Shown one piece after another: positions 52,737-64,000 of a DNA stretch of 64,000 nucleotides; positions within the stretch are counted from its first letter, which is position 1; each line of letters starts with the position of its first letter. The stretch comes from Lactifluus volemus (lineage: Eukaryota > Basidiomycota > Agaricomycetes > Russulales > Russulaceae): assembly GCA_022376515.1 (NCBI GenBank), contig WTXI01000016.1, forward strand, positions 248,001 through 312,000, given 5' to 3'. The translations under genes were made by a program, and so were the position numbers. The notes beneath the pieces were generated by a model that made no database searches, was not told the DNA's origin, and worked only from the letters and a program-made list of their open reading frames with translations.

Positions 52737-54533
52737 TCATGCGGTCCGACTCTGTGTGGAACCATCAACCCGGGGAATCACAACAAAGGCGGTTGTGAGC
52801 GACGAAATGGCCAGGACGACAGCGCAGGTTGTAAGTACGGCCTCACGGGCGGACGATACACCCGTCAATAGCGACACGACGACAAATACATTCAGAGGTA
52901 CGCGGAATAACGCAGATAGCTGAAAATCATACTCTTAACACTCGCCGATACATCCCAAGGAAAGAAAGAGCTCACCGTTGCGCGGTGCTCATTCGCAATC
53001 AACGACCCGCGAAGCATACCTTGGACTGGGTAATACATGCCAACACATGCTTCGAATAGGCAGAAGGCCCAAAACTTGAGGTGTTCGCCTTGTTGACTCT
53101 TCCCCTTTCCGATGCTGACACAGGCAGCGAATGTGACAGCAGATGCTGCACACACGAGAGAAGATAATTGAGCATGCAGCGACAACGAAGAGTCCCCTTG
53201 CGAGGAGAGTGACGCGACAGAAGAAGAACGCGCGTGCTTTTGCGGAACGGGTGACGGGCGGAACCAGTGTGCTGTGATGTACGTATACAATTGTGATCCG
53301 AGCATCATTGAAACCATGAAGGCCGAGAAAATGTACCCCAATGGGAGGGATGGGTCGATGGATGACTCTTGCAATATTGGAACCCAGATGAAGACAAAGA
53401 GATACATAGAACCTTCAAAAACTGTCTGCGTCAAGCCGAGAACGAGGAGGATGGGGTCTATAACGGGAGTGAGCTTTAACGAATGGGTAACACAAGTCGT
53501 TCGTACGCACCACTCGCAACAATCCTCCATGCTGCTCCTAATCTCCGGATCTGGAAAACGTCTGCGGAAAGGAGCGCACCACCTGTGCCCCCACCGCCAC
53601 CGTAGTTTTCGGACCAGCTTCCGGAAATTACAACCCAGGCCAGGATGAGCAGGCATCCACTGGCGACAAATGGTGAACGGAAACCTCCACTGTTCCATTC
53701 CACCAATTGGTTTGAAAAAATCTGTGTATAAAGTGCCATCAGGGTCTGGACCAAGACTTCACGGAAAATACGACACACCCCAGCGCCTGTGGCGACAAAA
53801 CCATTGACCAGTGTCGCGCGGCCCATAATGGTGCTCAAGTCTTCACTTGATAGCGCAGCATTCGAGCTCGAGGATACGAGCCAGCTCTCGAATGCAGAAA
53901 ACAATATAGACGTTGATATTCCGCCGAAAACGCGGGCCAGGAGAAGTATGGGGAAGAAGGGAAAGAGTAGAAGGCCGCACGTGGTGGCATATAGAATGCA
54001 GAAGAGTAAGCAGATACGTTTTCGCCCACTAAATTGGGGAAATAGGTGAGAGGTATGCCTGTTGAGGGTGAGTACGTACTAAGTATCCGCCCAAACGCCA
54101 ACGAGAGGTGCGAAGATGCCGGCGCTCATGAAACCGGTCACAAAAAGCACGGCAACTAGCCGTTCGGGGAAGTCGTATTGCTCGCGATATAGGGAGTAGA
54201 CGTAGGGGCCTTGGAGCCAATCGGCACCTTTGCAAGGGATTAGCACCCGAAGGGATTGTATGCTGGAGTATACTAACCCATTACAATAGCGTAGACCAAA
54301 AGATACTTGCGCATCAACGTGCTAAGTGCATTGGCACGGGGAGTGGTCGTCGTCGGCGCTACAGCACCATTTGTTTGCAAAACATGACCAACTTCGATAT
54401 TTTCTTCAATTAAAGGATCCTTAAAATTTTCTGGTGGAGGAGGTTTTTTAGACTTGAGGTAGTGCTCAAACCCGAGAAGGATGGCGCAGATAACAGAGAG
54501 AAGGACAAGCTGGAACTGATAAAAGTTCTCCAT
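52737..54533 (-). CDS. MFSD5-like major facilitator (molybdate-anion transporter family)
   Basis: Six exons were traced with no frameshift: 54533-54278, 54227-54080, 54028-53779, 53721-53511, 53457-52976, 52919-52737, about 509 aa. The N-terminus is FYQFQLVLLSVICAILLGFE, a first helix, then a cytosolic segment with KSKKPPPPE. WLQGPYVYSLYREQYDF is a family-typical segment. GRKRICLLFCILYATTCGL is the A-motif region. DPILLVLGLTQTVFEGSMYL and FVFIWVPILQE follow. A Ser-rich loop (SSSVASLSSQGDSS) splits later helices. PVQGMLRGSLIANEHRATLS and FRVPLNVFVVVSLLTGVSS complete the C-terminal bundle. This pattern fits the MFS_5/MFSD5 group. It is head-to-head with the ALDH gene, 274 bp apart. Confidence 0.88.
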
Positions 54534-54807
54534 GATGATGGGTATAGAAAGGGGTGCTCTAGATAGAATGCCTTGCGTGAGAGGGTCAATGAATCATGTA
54601 ACGAGTTGGAGGCGGGCAAGGGGTGGGAGACAACGGACGGGTGACAGCAGCAGCAACAAGGAGAGCCGAGCGCGCGCTACAGCACTTGACACAAGCGCAC
54701 ACTCGACCTCGCACAGTTTGAACATTCAAGGCACGTACCATTAACTTTTAGTCACCGTTACTTGACGAAAAACGGGCTGACCACCATGATCAGCAGCATA
54801 TAACGTG
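54534..54807. promoter_or_regulatory. Divergent promoter region between the MFS and ALDH genes
   Basis: The start codons (54533 minus, 54808 plus) are 274 bp apart. A shared promoter is likely from spacing, but no clear element is identified. Confidence 0.5.
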
Positions 54808-57163
54808 ATGGCCGACAGTCTCAACACCACAAAGCGCGACGCCGGGTTATACACGGCAACTGCTATCGACCACATTCCTGTCGTACGTCACCACCATCAC
54901 AGCGCTTCTTTGTCGCTCACACTACCACTTTGCAGCTTCGAGACCGTCTCAAGAATGCATTCAGAACTGGTAGAACCAAAGAAATCCAGTTCCGCAGGCA
55001 GCAGCTACTTGCCCTTGCATACCTTGTCAAGGACAATATGGCTCTTTTCCAGCAAGCTCTAGCTTGTGACTTGGGAAGATCTGGCACGGAAACTATAGTG
55101 TAAGCCCTCGTTCATTGCCTTATGGTTTCTTCACATCACGTACTGGCCTATAGCCTTGAAGTCGGTAGTACACTCTCAGAGGTAATGGACGCTTATCACA
55201 ATGTTGCAAAGTGGAGCAAACCTGAACGCGCTCGCTGGTCTCTCAATTGGTTTGCTGTGAACCCGACTATCGTAAAGAACCCAAGGGTGTCGTTCTGATA
55301 ATAAGCCCATTCAATTATCCCATGTGGTTGTTACTTGGTCCCTTGGTACGAACTCGTTGAGCATCAGCTACAGTCACGTTTGACATCTGTCGTTACAGGC
55401 AGGGGCCATCGCAGCAGGCAATGCCTGCGTGCTCAAACCTTCCGAGTTGACGCCCACCTACTCTGCTTTGCTCGCCGAGCTTTTGCCAAAATACCTCGAC
55501 CCCGAATTGTACACCGTAATTAATGGCGCAGTTCAAGAAACTGCGAGGGTAAGGCGTTTGGATCAAGCAATGCGTCAAATAAACTGATTATCATCTCTTT
55601 TAGGTTCTGGAGCTTCAGTGGGATCACAGTTCGTCGGCAAGCTTTGTCTGCGCTTGGATAGAAACTGATTCCCTGCAATAGTTCTTTTCACGGGAGGCTC
55701 TCGTGTCGCGTCCATCGTGCTTACTGCCGCTGCAAAAACACTAAGCCCAGTTTCAACTGAGGTGATCACAACAACGTCCCCTTTTGACTAGTTCATGACT
55801 TTGCCTACAGCTTGGCGGCAAGTGTCCAGTGATCGTAGATTCCAATTGTGACTTCAAGTGTGCTGCTCGGAGATTAATGTGGGGCAAAACTACAAACGCG
55901 GGACAGGTACACATTTCTATCCACGATAACACTTACAAGTGGCTCTTACACATATTTAGACCTGTACCGCACCGGACTATGTCCTGATCCCGAAGGGCTC
56001 CGTCGATAAATTCATTCAAGCATGCAAAGACGTGTAAGTGGCATTCTTACCTTTCCTGACGAGTTGGTACTACGTCCCTCTTGGTAGACTGAATGGCTTC
56101 TATCCTGAAGGCGCTGAGTCGTCGAATTCGTTTTCTCGTATCATTTCCCCTTCGCATTTTGCGCGAATCAAGGCACTACTCGATCACACACAGGGGGAAA
56201 TTGTGTTCGGTGGTTCAACGAATGCAGGGACAAAATTTATTGAGCCCACGCTTGTCAGAGGGGTCAAGGGCGATGATTCGCTGATGGGGGAGTGAGTATT
56301 CCATGCTTTCGTCTGAGAACGGGAGTCAGCTGACGACACCGACCGAAGAGAAATATTCGGACCCATCCTGCCAATCGTTGAGGTTGAAAATATAGACGAA
56401 GCGATTGAGTTTGTCAACGCCCGGTACGATGCTGTCCAAGGCCACCAGAGATGACGGACCTAATGAAATACCAGTGATCACCCCCTTGCGCTATATGTGT
56501 TCTCCTCAAACTCTACGTTCAAAAAAAAAGGTGTGCCTAGGTCCTCTTGCCATTGCGATTACTGACATCAGTCATTCTCCCCAGTTGCTGAGAACACCCA
56601 AAGTGGATCTGTGGTCATGAACGACACAGTCGTTCAAACTGTCGGTCCGTTGTCCTCGCCCATAGCTTCTTCTAGTCAATTCACCCTCCGCTATTCTAGT
56701 CGACGGTTTACCATTTGGAGGCATTGGCCCAGTGGATGTAAGCCTTGAACTGGATTCTTCAGCCATTTGCTAACGGATGCTCGCCTTAGCCGGCTATCAC
56801 ACTGGAAAGTTCTCATTCGACATGTTTACCCACCTTCGGTCGACGCTCGATAGTCCCAGTTTGTTCGTGATGTTTCTTGGGTAGGTCTATGCTAGCTAAT
56901 TCTCCCTTCTCAAGCATGGAGCGCTTCCTGTGGATGCGATATCCGCCGTACAATGTAAGCTGGCGTTGCATCGAAAGATGAATATCGTTTTATTCATCCT
57001 CACTCATCAGGCGAAGAAGAGACAATGGTACATTCGGCTTGTCTTTCCAACATTACCCGCCCGCACGGCAGCCGGGAGGTGGGGTCCATGGTTTGTAGCC
57101 GGCGTCGTCGCCATGACATCCACGGTTCTGCTGACCGGACGTCGTCGTTTGGGCAGTTCCTGA
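54808..57163 (+). CDS. HFD1: Fatty aldehyde dehydrogenase (ALDH3 family)
   Basis: ALDH3-type enzymes oxidise long-chain aldehydes with NAD(P)+. About fourteen exons were traced, starting 54808-54882, 54936-55099, 55154-55345, 55399-55548, 55604-55628, 55682-55761, 55811-55906. Order: [20 protein letters not shown] at the N-terminus, [20 protein letters not shown] (near residue 110), [28 protein letters not shown] (coenzyme loop), [17 protein letters not shown] with the general-base Glu, and [11 protein letters not shown] with the catalytic Cys. [20 protein letters not shown] and [11 protein letters not shown] follow. A C-terminal hydrophobic segment ([15 protein letters not shown]) before GRRRLGSS suggests a membrane-anchored tail. 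Single-base losses lie near 55279 and 56735. The stop is at 57161-57163. Confidence 0.9.
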
Positions 57164-57742
57164 AGATAAATTTACTCGCACAGGTAATTATGGACATTTC
57201 GACATTTGTTCTACGTAGTGTCCTTTCAACGACGTATAATCGCCTCCCGCCTCCCTATTTGGCACTATGTTTTAAGCGCCCATGTCATATAGGGACTTGA
57301 CGCCTTGAGAGTCAAATACTAACACTGATCGGGTTGCGGATCATGGTTGGGTAATGTGGCAGGTGTGACAAGCTGCATTTTTTTGTTTTGCTATATAGCA
57401 TGATTTCTACCCCAAAAACAGACAGAATATGGTACAGGATGCCATATGTCAAAGTTTGGTGGTGACTGAGCAAGAATTATTTGAATTGATCCGTTAACCA
57501 TGATCCACAACCCAACACGTTACTCTTCCATCAATGCTCCCTTTCCTGAGCTGAACTTTTGATTGATTTTCGGAGTTTCATCCACTTCCGTAACACAAAT
57601 CACAGAGATCGCATCCATTCAGAAAATTAAAGTTCTGGTATGCTTCTTCATTGAAGTAACCTGCTTATATGCACGATACGTCGATTACAACATTACAAGA
57701 AAGGAGTACGGTTATCACCTCTCAAATATCATGTACAACCTA
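57164..57742. other. Gap between the ALDH and 7TM genes
   Basis: Convergent 3' ends. No gene, RNA or repeat is supported. Confidence 0.35.
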
Positions 57743-59125
57743 TTACACGTCGTTTTCCTTCAAACTGCGATCGCGATCCGATGGACAATCCGATGGCTTG
57801 GTGATATCAAGCACACCTCGATCATCCTCTATTGTAATCGCGATCCCAACCTCGCAATGGTCGTCGCTAGTGCTACTGGCCAAAGCACCCGAATCTTGGG
57901 CAAGCGTGAAACTCACGGTGCGAGAAACAATTGACTGTTGCATGGCGCTCCGATCAAACTTTATCACGGTCTCAATCAGACTGCCCTGAACATGATCCTG
58001 GGTCAAATTCAGGGATACGAGCACGATGATCAGTGTTGGGTATATGCCCTATGCCGGTTAATAAAAAATGACCGGATTAGCAGTTCGTTCACATAACGCA
58101 ATAATGGGGTGGTAAGCAACTAGCGCACCGTTAACTGGCCAACAATGCTAAGCATGACGTGCGAGGCCGGGGAGTGAGTGACAGCAAAACAGAGGAAGAA
58201 GATCCACGTTAGACAGTACATTCCACCGGACTCGATGATGATTAACAACAAGCGACGGTACGGCGCGGTCCTATTGGTCGTTTGCACGCTTATAGTGCCA
58301 CCGAGACGTTCCACTTTCCTCACGGCGAAGCTGATAGATGCGGGTCAGTGATGGGTATACGCAAAGTTCTGGAACTCACTAGACACGCCATAACACCAGC
58401 ATAGTGGCTACGACATTTGTCGACAGCGTGAGACTAGATACCGCAATCATGAAATTGTTGAATGCCCTAACCCACATTGGGTTGTGGGGTCCCTGAAGCT
58501 GGGCGAAGGCGATACCGTAGGATGAAACTGTGGAGAAGTCGTGATCAGTGGAGAGTTTTCTTGTACAGTTCAGACCGTACAGCCAACGCCTATAAGGAGG
58601 ACAAGTGGAACGATGAGTACTGAGAACTGGCGGTTCCATACGACCCAGGCTCTCCAAATGACGATGGAGTCACTCAGAAGAGTCTAAAGAAAGCGTCATT
58701 TGGCTGATATATAAGACGCGAATAAAGCCTACGTTTGTTCCCTGGATAATGATCTGTGCCGTCGTCACCGGCCCCCAGAGATCAACGACGGTCCCAGGGT
58801 ATTTTTTAGGGTTGAGGAGCCCCACTCCAATGGCATAAGCGTCCAAAACAAAGAACGTGCCCGAGAAACAAAACATGACGACTGTCAGTATCATCATGAC
58901 GATGATGGTGACCGTCTTCTCTCTCCGAAAGCTGCGATGAAGGTGCATGAAGTGATTTTGCCAGACCTACAAGTCATCGGGGAACAACATACAGCAGATA
59001 GAGCGCCGTGGACATCAGCATAAAGTACGCGCCTACGTCAGCCGTAAGCACGCAGACGATAAAACATGCGATAAATAATGCTCACCGAAGAGAGACCCAC
59101 CGCAGACCGCGGCCACATAGTACAT
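57743..59125 (-). CDS. Basidiomycete 7TM membrane protein with VWRAWVVW-type motif
   Basis: The first exon (59125-59086) reads MYYVAAVCGGSLF, then GAYFMLMSTALYLL (59032-58993). The third exon starts near 58973 (VWQNHFMHLHRSFRREKT) and carries IIVMMILTVVMFCFSGTFFV. Next come LLSDSIVIWRAWVVWNRQFS and VLIVPLVLLIGVG, then RAFNNFMIAVSSLTLSTNVV, RRLLLIIIESGGMYCLTWIF and a C-terminal cytosolic tail that stops at 57743. The intron 2/exon 3 junction needs one more base near 58973 (AGG read where AGGG is expected). The repeated long hydrophobic helices and IxWRAWVVW are typical of an orphan basidiomycete seven-helix family. A GPCR-like role is often assumed but not shown. Confidence 0.72.
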
Positions 59126-60377
59126 CTTGGCAAGGGAAGGCATCGTAGATTGCTCCAGGGAGCAAATTCACAAGGCCCATAAGAACTATATACCCTTTGC
59201 GACTCGTGAAGTAGAAAATGGACCTGAGCGCTTCACTAGACAGCCCATTGCAGTTTACTGTAACCGGTGTGTGTCCCTTGCTGGTGGGAAGGAATCGCGG
59301 GGACATGCTATTGAGTTTTCTGGTTCGGTTGCTATGGATGATTGCCGAGAGTTAATCAGGGCTAAACTGGATGGTGCCAGTGGGGTATTGAAATTGCCCC
59401 CTTCCTTTAAGTGGCAAACTGAATCACTCTCAATCGAGCAAGTTGAAACAAAAAAACCACTACCAGAACCTGGGCTAGCTGGTCTAACGATGAACTACAG
59501 CACGCACAGTCATCGTAGGCAGGACAATGACCGGTTGTTATTTAGTTTGAAATCCTGGCGAGGTGAGGCACTTCTCGTAAATATATATATAGAGAGCCGA
59601 AAAGAACACTACCCATCATCCACGCAATATCACATACAGAGTTTGAACCCGGTTAGCCTCTGCGCTGTGTAGGAAGTCACTAGATTAAGAAAATGAAATT
59701 ACTAGTTAGGCCTTACATGTGTCGTGCTTCAATACTATTGGGAGCGCCCCCTCGAATGCTTATTGAAAAATACGTTCTAGAAGTGCGCTCGGCTGTGAAG
59801 TGAGTTGACTTCCCTAGGAAACCTTGTTGCACCTTTGAAAAACACAAAAAGTTTAGACAGGTACTGTAGAAGGGAGAAACCCGAAATGTTAGTAAGTGGG
59901 CAGATGATGTGATGCAGTGACCGTGTTTGGCTGATCCCACTACATCAATTGATCGTCCAAACTGAAAATATCCGTTTCAACGATTGGTGTAGACAAGGGC
60001 GATGTCAAGAATTGGTGGATCCGTTAGAGTATCGGGGGACTACACGCAGCTTTAAATTGATGTTACGGTACACTAGGAACGAAAGTGGTATACTCTGGCT
60101 GTATATATATATCGGGGCTCTACTGAGCATTATTACCCCTCATAATGTCTGACCTATCGATGATGCCAAAACTGATCCAAGCACTACAATGCCAGAGGCA
60201 GTGCAGCTGACTCCACGTCTGCCTCACATGCCTTGTCAAGTCCTTCAACATTAACCCTACCCCAAGCACTGGCTGCTTTCTCAACGATAGCTACTTCCAA
60301 CTGGGCGCTTCTCGCAGTTCTCACACAAAAGCTTATTCAAATCCCATTCCCGACAGTCCAGCCGGCTTCGCCGTGGA
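59126..60377. other. Gap between the 7TM and PH-domain genes
   Basis: One long + strand frame (59127-59672) has no motif or start context that I trust, so it is not called a gene. The right end is the promoter of the PH-domain gene. Confidence 0.35.
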
Positions 60378-63370
60378 ATGTCGTCCCTCTTTTCTGTACT
60401 GCACCAATACTCCATGGAGCAGCAGTCAAGTATCAACGCAGCCTTGGACATCTTGAACCCAGAATTGCCCACCTTTCCTGCCCCAGTGCGCACATCTTGT
60501 CTCTCACATATATCTCCACTTACTCACTTGGTCCAAGACCAAAACAGGTTTTATATCTAAAGGCCTTGGCAACGCCTACCGTCGGATTGGAGCAAAGCTC
60601 AGGCGAACACGATCCATGGATATCACCCAACCCAAACCTGCGTTGTTTCACAATCCCCATTCCGCCCCATTTTCTCCCGAAAACCATCGTTCCGTACGCA
60701 CCGACTCCTTCGTGTCTACATCTTCCGGAAGATGCACTCCTGGCACTCAAGGAAAGGCGAGCATGGATGTTGAGCAAAACGCCCAGTCTGGTCCGAATGG
60801 GTTTACACAACCGATTACTCATAATGTCTTCCTGACCCCGCCGAATCGGAGGTTGGTTACTGTTCCCTTCGCCCCACCATCACAAGAAGCCTTTGTTGAA
60901 CCTGTATCGCCCAGTTTTCCGGAAAGTTCTGATTCACACATCTCCCCCGCAAGCTCACGGATGAGCACAGCCGCCGCGGAATATTTCATTCCGGCTCGTG
61001 ATGTAGTGGCCGACTCGACCCCACAACTTCTTCCCAAGGCTCAACGGCCCGTTACCTTGTCCTCCTTACCTGGTTACCGTTACCTCGGAGTCCAGACGAC
61101 ACCTCAACCTCCTGCGTCAAGCCTGCAAAGCAGCAATGTGATCTCGTCAGACGTCTTGTTGGACGAAACCAAGTCTCCTCCCATCGAGCGACGACGCTTG
61201 AGTCATCCAGCTTGTTTGATACCCGGATCATCCTCTTACCACCCACATGTATCTTCGTCACCCGCTTTTCCCGCCAAGTTCTCTATCGAGGGGGTGTCCG
61301 CTCGTCTATCCCCTGCGATTATCACGAGACAACCACAGCACCCCATACTACCACTTCCTCCTATATCCTCTCCATCAACTCCGGTAATCGATGCTCGCCG
61401 TCGGCGTTCTCAGTCGTTGCGAAGCGTGCCTGCTTTGCCTATGGAGGGCTCAGAAGATCTGGAACCCGCCGAGAACGATAATGCGATGCTGGATGATCTC
61501 GACGAGGAAGAAGAAGATACAGCAGACGAAGACGAGGAGGAGGGAGAAGAAACTGCAGAGCATGAGCACCCGGATACCAGCGAAGATGGAGAAAGCATCT
61601 CTAACTCACCCCGGCCTTCGATATCCCACCACTCTCGTCCAACCAACCTCCCCAGCATAGAGATTACTCCGCTAGACTTGTCCTTCTTAGACGGCAATAA
61701 GAGTGGCACCCCACGGCGGGATGAAAAGACGCCTGACTCTCGTAAGCCAGACTATTTTACCCCCAAATTATGCGAGCCGGGGTCCAGCCACACTCCGTTG
61801 CTTAGTCCTCAATTCCCTGCCGCCTGGACCTCTGCGCGGACTTCTCCGGTTCTGCCTAGCCCAACATCTCCTAGTATATTGGCCGCATCATGGGCGACCT
61901 CAGCACCGCGAGTTATGCCGACGCCGAGTACTCCCACCGTCGGTACACGTACCAACATGTACCGCCAATCGTCGTGCAGTATGATTGATATGTCCGAGAT
62001 TCTACGAAAAGAGCAACGCACACCAGATGTACCAACCAAGACACCCCAAAGCCCCGTACGCTCTCCTGCTCCCGAAACTGATGTCGTTGCAGTAGCTCTA
62101 ACGCCGAATGAGTCGGCCATCAAACTGGGAGCACCCCTCCGCCGGCAATTCTCAATGCCGACTTTTGGGCCATCTTCTGCACCTCCACCTTATCCTCAGT
62201 TCACCTTTGGTGAACGCGGTCCGGCGATCCAACCGCGCGACGAGGAGGGCCGCGAGCATCTTCCAACTTACACGAATGATATCTATTTGCGTGCAATCAT
62301 GCCACGGAAGATGGAATTTATTGCGCCTGGCGTGCAGGCACGCGACCGAAAGTGGCGTCGCATTCTCTGCGTTCTAGAAGGTACCGCTTTTCGCGTGTAC
62401 AAGTGCCCATCTACTGCTACTGGAAAGGGCCTCCTCGGGAACTTGTGGGAAAAGACTGTTGGTGTGGGTGACATCTCTAGGCCACCCACTCAAGCTCAAC
62501 TAAGCGCCATTGCCTCCGATCTAAACAAGGAGCGTCAACGCAACGCGAGGCCGGCAAAATTAGAAAATGGTGACGTTACGCCTGTACCGTCTCCCCTTCA
62601 CCGTCGCCCGGCGTTTTATCGCAGACAGAAACCGAGCAAGAAGCTCAGTCTACATCATCGACGCCTCCTCGATCGCGGTTGTTGCCACCCAATTTGCGCA
62701 GGAAGAACCGCACAGGGAATGACGGATCGTCCATTTCGCGGCTTGACCGACGGTCAGTGGCCTCACTGCGACAACAGGGTTCAGATTCTGGCTCTAGTCA
62801 CGCCACGTCCCACTGGCAGTCTGCGTCTGCGAGCCCCCCAACCTCGAGCAGGATTACCGAACTCGCTTCTCTTTCACCCAGTCCCAGATCGCTTCGCCCA
62901 CCACGTGAAAAGCGCCAGCATTTGTGGGTCAACGATATCTCTGTCCCGCTCCCTCAGCCGCAGGATTTGTTGCACTCATATGCACTACATAATGCTGAGA
63001 GTGGGCTGGGAAGTGACTATGTGAAGCGACGGAACGTGATTCGTATCCGCATGGAGGGACAGCAGTTCCTGCTCCAGGCACGCGATGTAGCCAGCGTCGT
63101 TGACTGGATTGAGGTGCGTCTGTCTGTCCCTTTAACGAACGGTTGTGCATGAATAGCTGACTGTGGTGTCGTTCCGGTGCAGGGTTTCCAGGCTGCCGCG
63201 AATGTTGCACAAGACTTGGATACACGACCAATGCCGAAAGGCCCCTTATTTCCACGGTGTGTTTTGTCGTACAATTTAGTTGTATCTCGTGTTCGCTCAT
63301 CATCCTATCTCGCTCTAGGCGCCGACGGCGTCGCAACCGTGCCAATGCGCAAGCAGCGACTACGTCATAA
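60378..63370 (+). CDS. Large PH-domain protein with acidic disordered region
   Basis: PH domains bind phosphoinositides or proteins at membranes. A first segment (60378-60550) reads [20 protein letters not shown] and LTHLVQDQN; it joins [20 protein letters not shown] after a one-base slip near 60553. The main block (60616-63113) contains a Ser/Pro-rich region, an acidic run ([20 protein letters not shown] near 61490) and then the PH domain: [38 protein letters not shown], then [20 protein letters not shown] and [20 protein letters not shown]. The middle insert [20 protein letters not shown] splits the domain. A one-base loss near 62593 breaks the frame ([18 protein letters not shown] continues in another frame). 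Exons 63183-63256 and 63319-63370 add [17 protein letters not shown]. The total is about 874 aa from 60616. Confidence 0.83.
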
Positions 63371-64000
63371 CTCGACGGTCCTCTTTCTTCCTTATTGTCC
63401 ACGTCCATTGCCCCGACTTACCATCACAACACAAGATTTGTAGAGTTATCTTGTTCACTAGTTCATCATATGGAGGAGCGTCTCATTCGCGGATATCCAC
63501 AAGTGGTGATCAAGGGATGCTATACCTACAGGTGCCGGGAGGCAACATTTCACTGTTTTATGTTCTATCGCATCGTCATAACCAATCACCCTACTCCGTA
63601 CTCACTGTATTTGTCCGCAATGCTCACATCGACTCTCTTCTGCGAATACCAGGGTTCATGACTGATGTGTTTTTACATGCACCACTCTTTCGACCCATTT
63701 AGCACAGGTTTCGCAATCACCCGCTAGGACTTGTAGCAGCCTTTGTGCACTTTCCGATGACACCTTTTTCGTTGCTCGTACACGACAAGTTTTCATTACA
63801 AAAGCGCTGATACATGACCCAACCGGTATCATTACAGACCTCTCCAACTCGGCTGCTTGATTCCATGCGCGATTCGAGGCTACTGAAAGAGAGTCCAAGT
63901 CAATCGAGATTCCAAGGAACTCAAAAGGTAGTCACTCACCCGTTTGGTATATGGCAGCCCGTCTCCGCGGTCGCGTTGCGGAACGGGATGCATCACCGCA
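63371..64000 (+). other. Right-edge region with possible start of another gene
   Basis: Two weakly coding frames are visible: GMLYLQVPGGNISLFYVLSH (near 63519) and SDDTFFVARTRQVFITKALI followed by HDPTGIITDLSNSAA (near 63756). They might belong to one spliced gene cut by the edge. I do not recognise a family, so no CDS is called. Confidence 0.3.

Noticed and set aside
59127..59672. 181-codon + strand open frame
   Set aside because: It overlaps the 7TM gene start, begins in its 5' region and shows no recognisable motif; its length alone is not enough.
1..64000. CRISPR array, prokaryotic operon or integrated viral gene
   Set aside because: No spaced short direct repeats of CRISPR type, no Shine-Dalgarno-linked gene strings and no viral replication or capsid motif were seen; spliced genes throughout indicate a eukaryotic genome.

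Overview
The window comes from a filamentous basidiomycete (Agaricomycetes). I infer this from genes split by many 45-90 nt GT-AG introns and from recognisable basidiomycete families: a BTB protein, a PH-domain protein, a P450 and a WRAW-type 7TM protein. A Ceratobasidium/Rhizoctonia-like host is possible but is only a guess from gene content. No bacterial, viral or organellar sequence was recognised.

Layout. 1-9.6 kb is a dense housekeeping block: a low-complexity gene cut by the left edge (-), 2-oxoglutarate dehydrogenase E2 KGD2 (-), a conserved hypothetical gene (-), Pol III subunit RPC31 (-), mRNA-export adaptor YRA1/ALY (+) and prenyltransferase alpha subunit RAM2 (+). 9.9-23.2 kb is an accessory block with three paralogues (A, B, C) of a Pro/Gln-rich, Cys-rich protein on the + strand; a BTB gene (-) lies between A and B. 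25.5-42.5 kb holds three copies of an AIFM2/FSP1-like flavoprotein gene (two adjacent, one 12 kb away). Around them are decayed genes (SAM50 fragment, NACHT-WD40 pseudogene, trypsin-like protease pseudogene) and several inverted-repeat elements. 43.7-63.4 kb is gene-dense again: protein-L-isoaspartate methyltransferase (-), Kelch protein (-), PIN-like carrier (+), cytochrome P450 (+), MFSD5-like transporter (-), fatty aldehyde dehydrogenase (+), 7TM protein (-) and a large PH-domain protein (+).

How the genes relate. RPC31/YRA1, Kelch/PIN-like and MFS/ALDH are head-to-head pairs with 190-280 bp between start codons, so shared promoters are likely. The AIFM2-like copies, the Cys-rich paralogues and the protease/NLR remnants look like an expanding and decaying accessory complement.

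Caveat on quality. Many conserved genes carry a single-base indel, most often a missing base in a short homopolymer. I read most of these as sequence errors, so the exon models restore the frame only by noting the position. Introns were placed by eye from GT/GC...AG signals and protein continuity.

Most interesting observations: the 727-nt third intron of YRA1 with a proximal acceptor that would truncate the RRM; the three-member Cys-rich family with an exon-intron unit repeated in copy C and a 123-bp coding minisatellite; a 1.19-kb element with long terminal inverted repeats around a tRNA-like Pol III promoter; and a 365-bp MITE whose ATTT duplication marks its insertion in a WD40 codon run.
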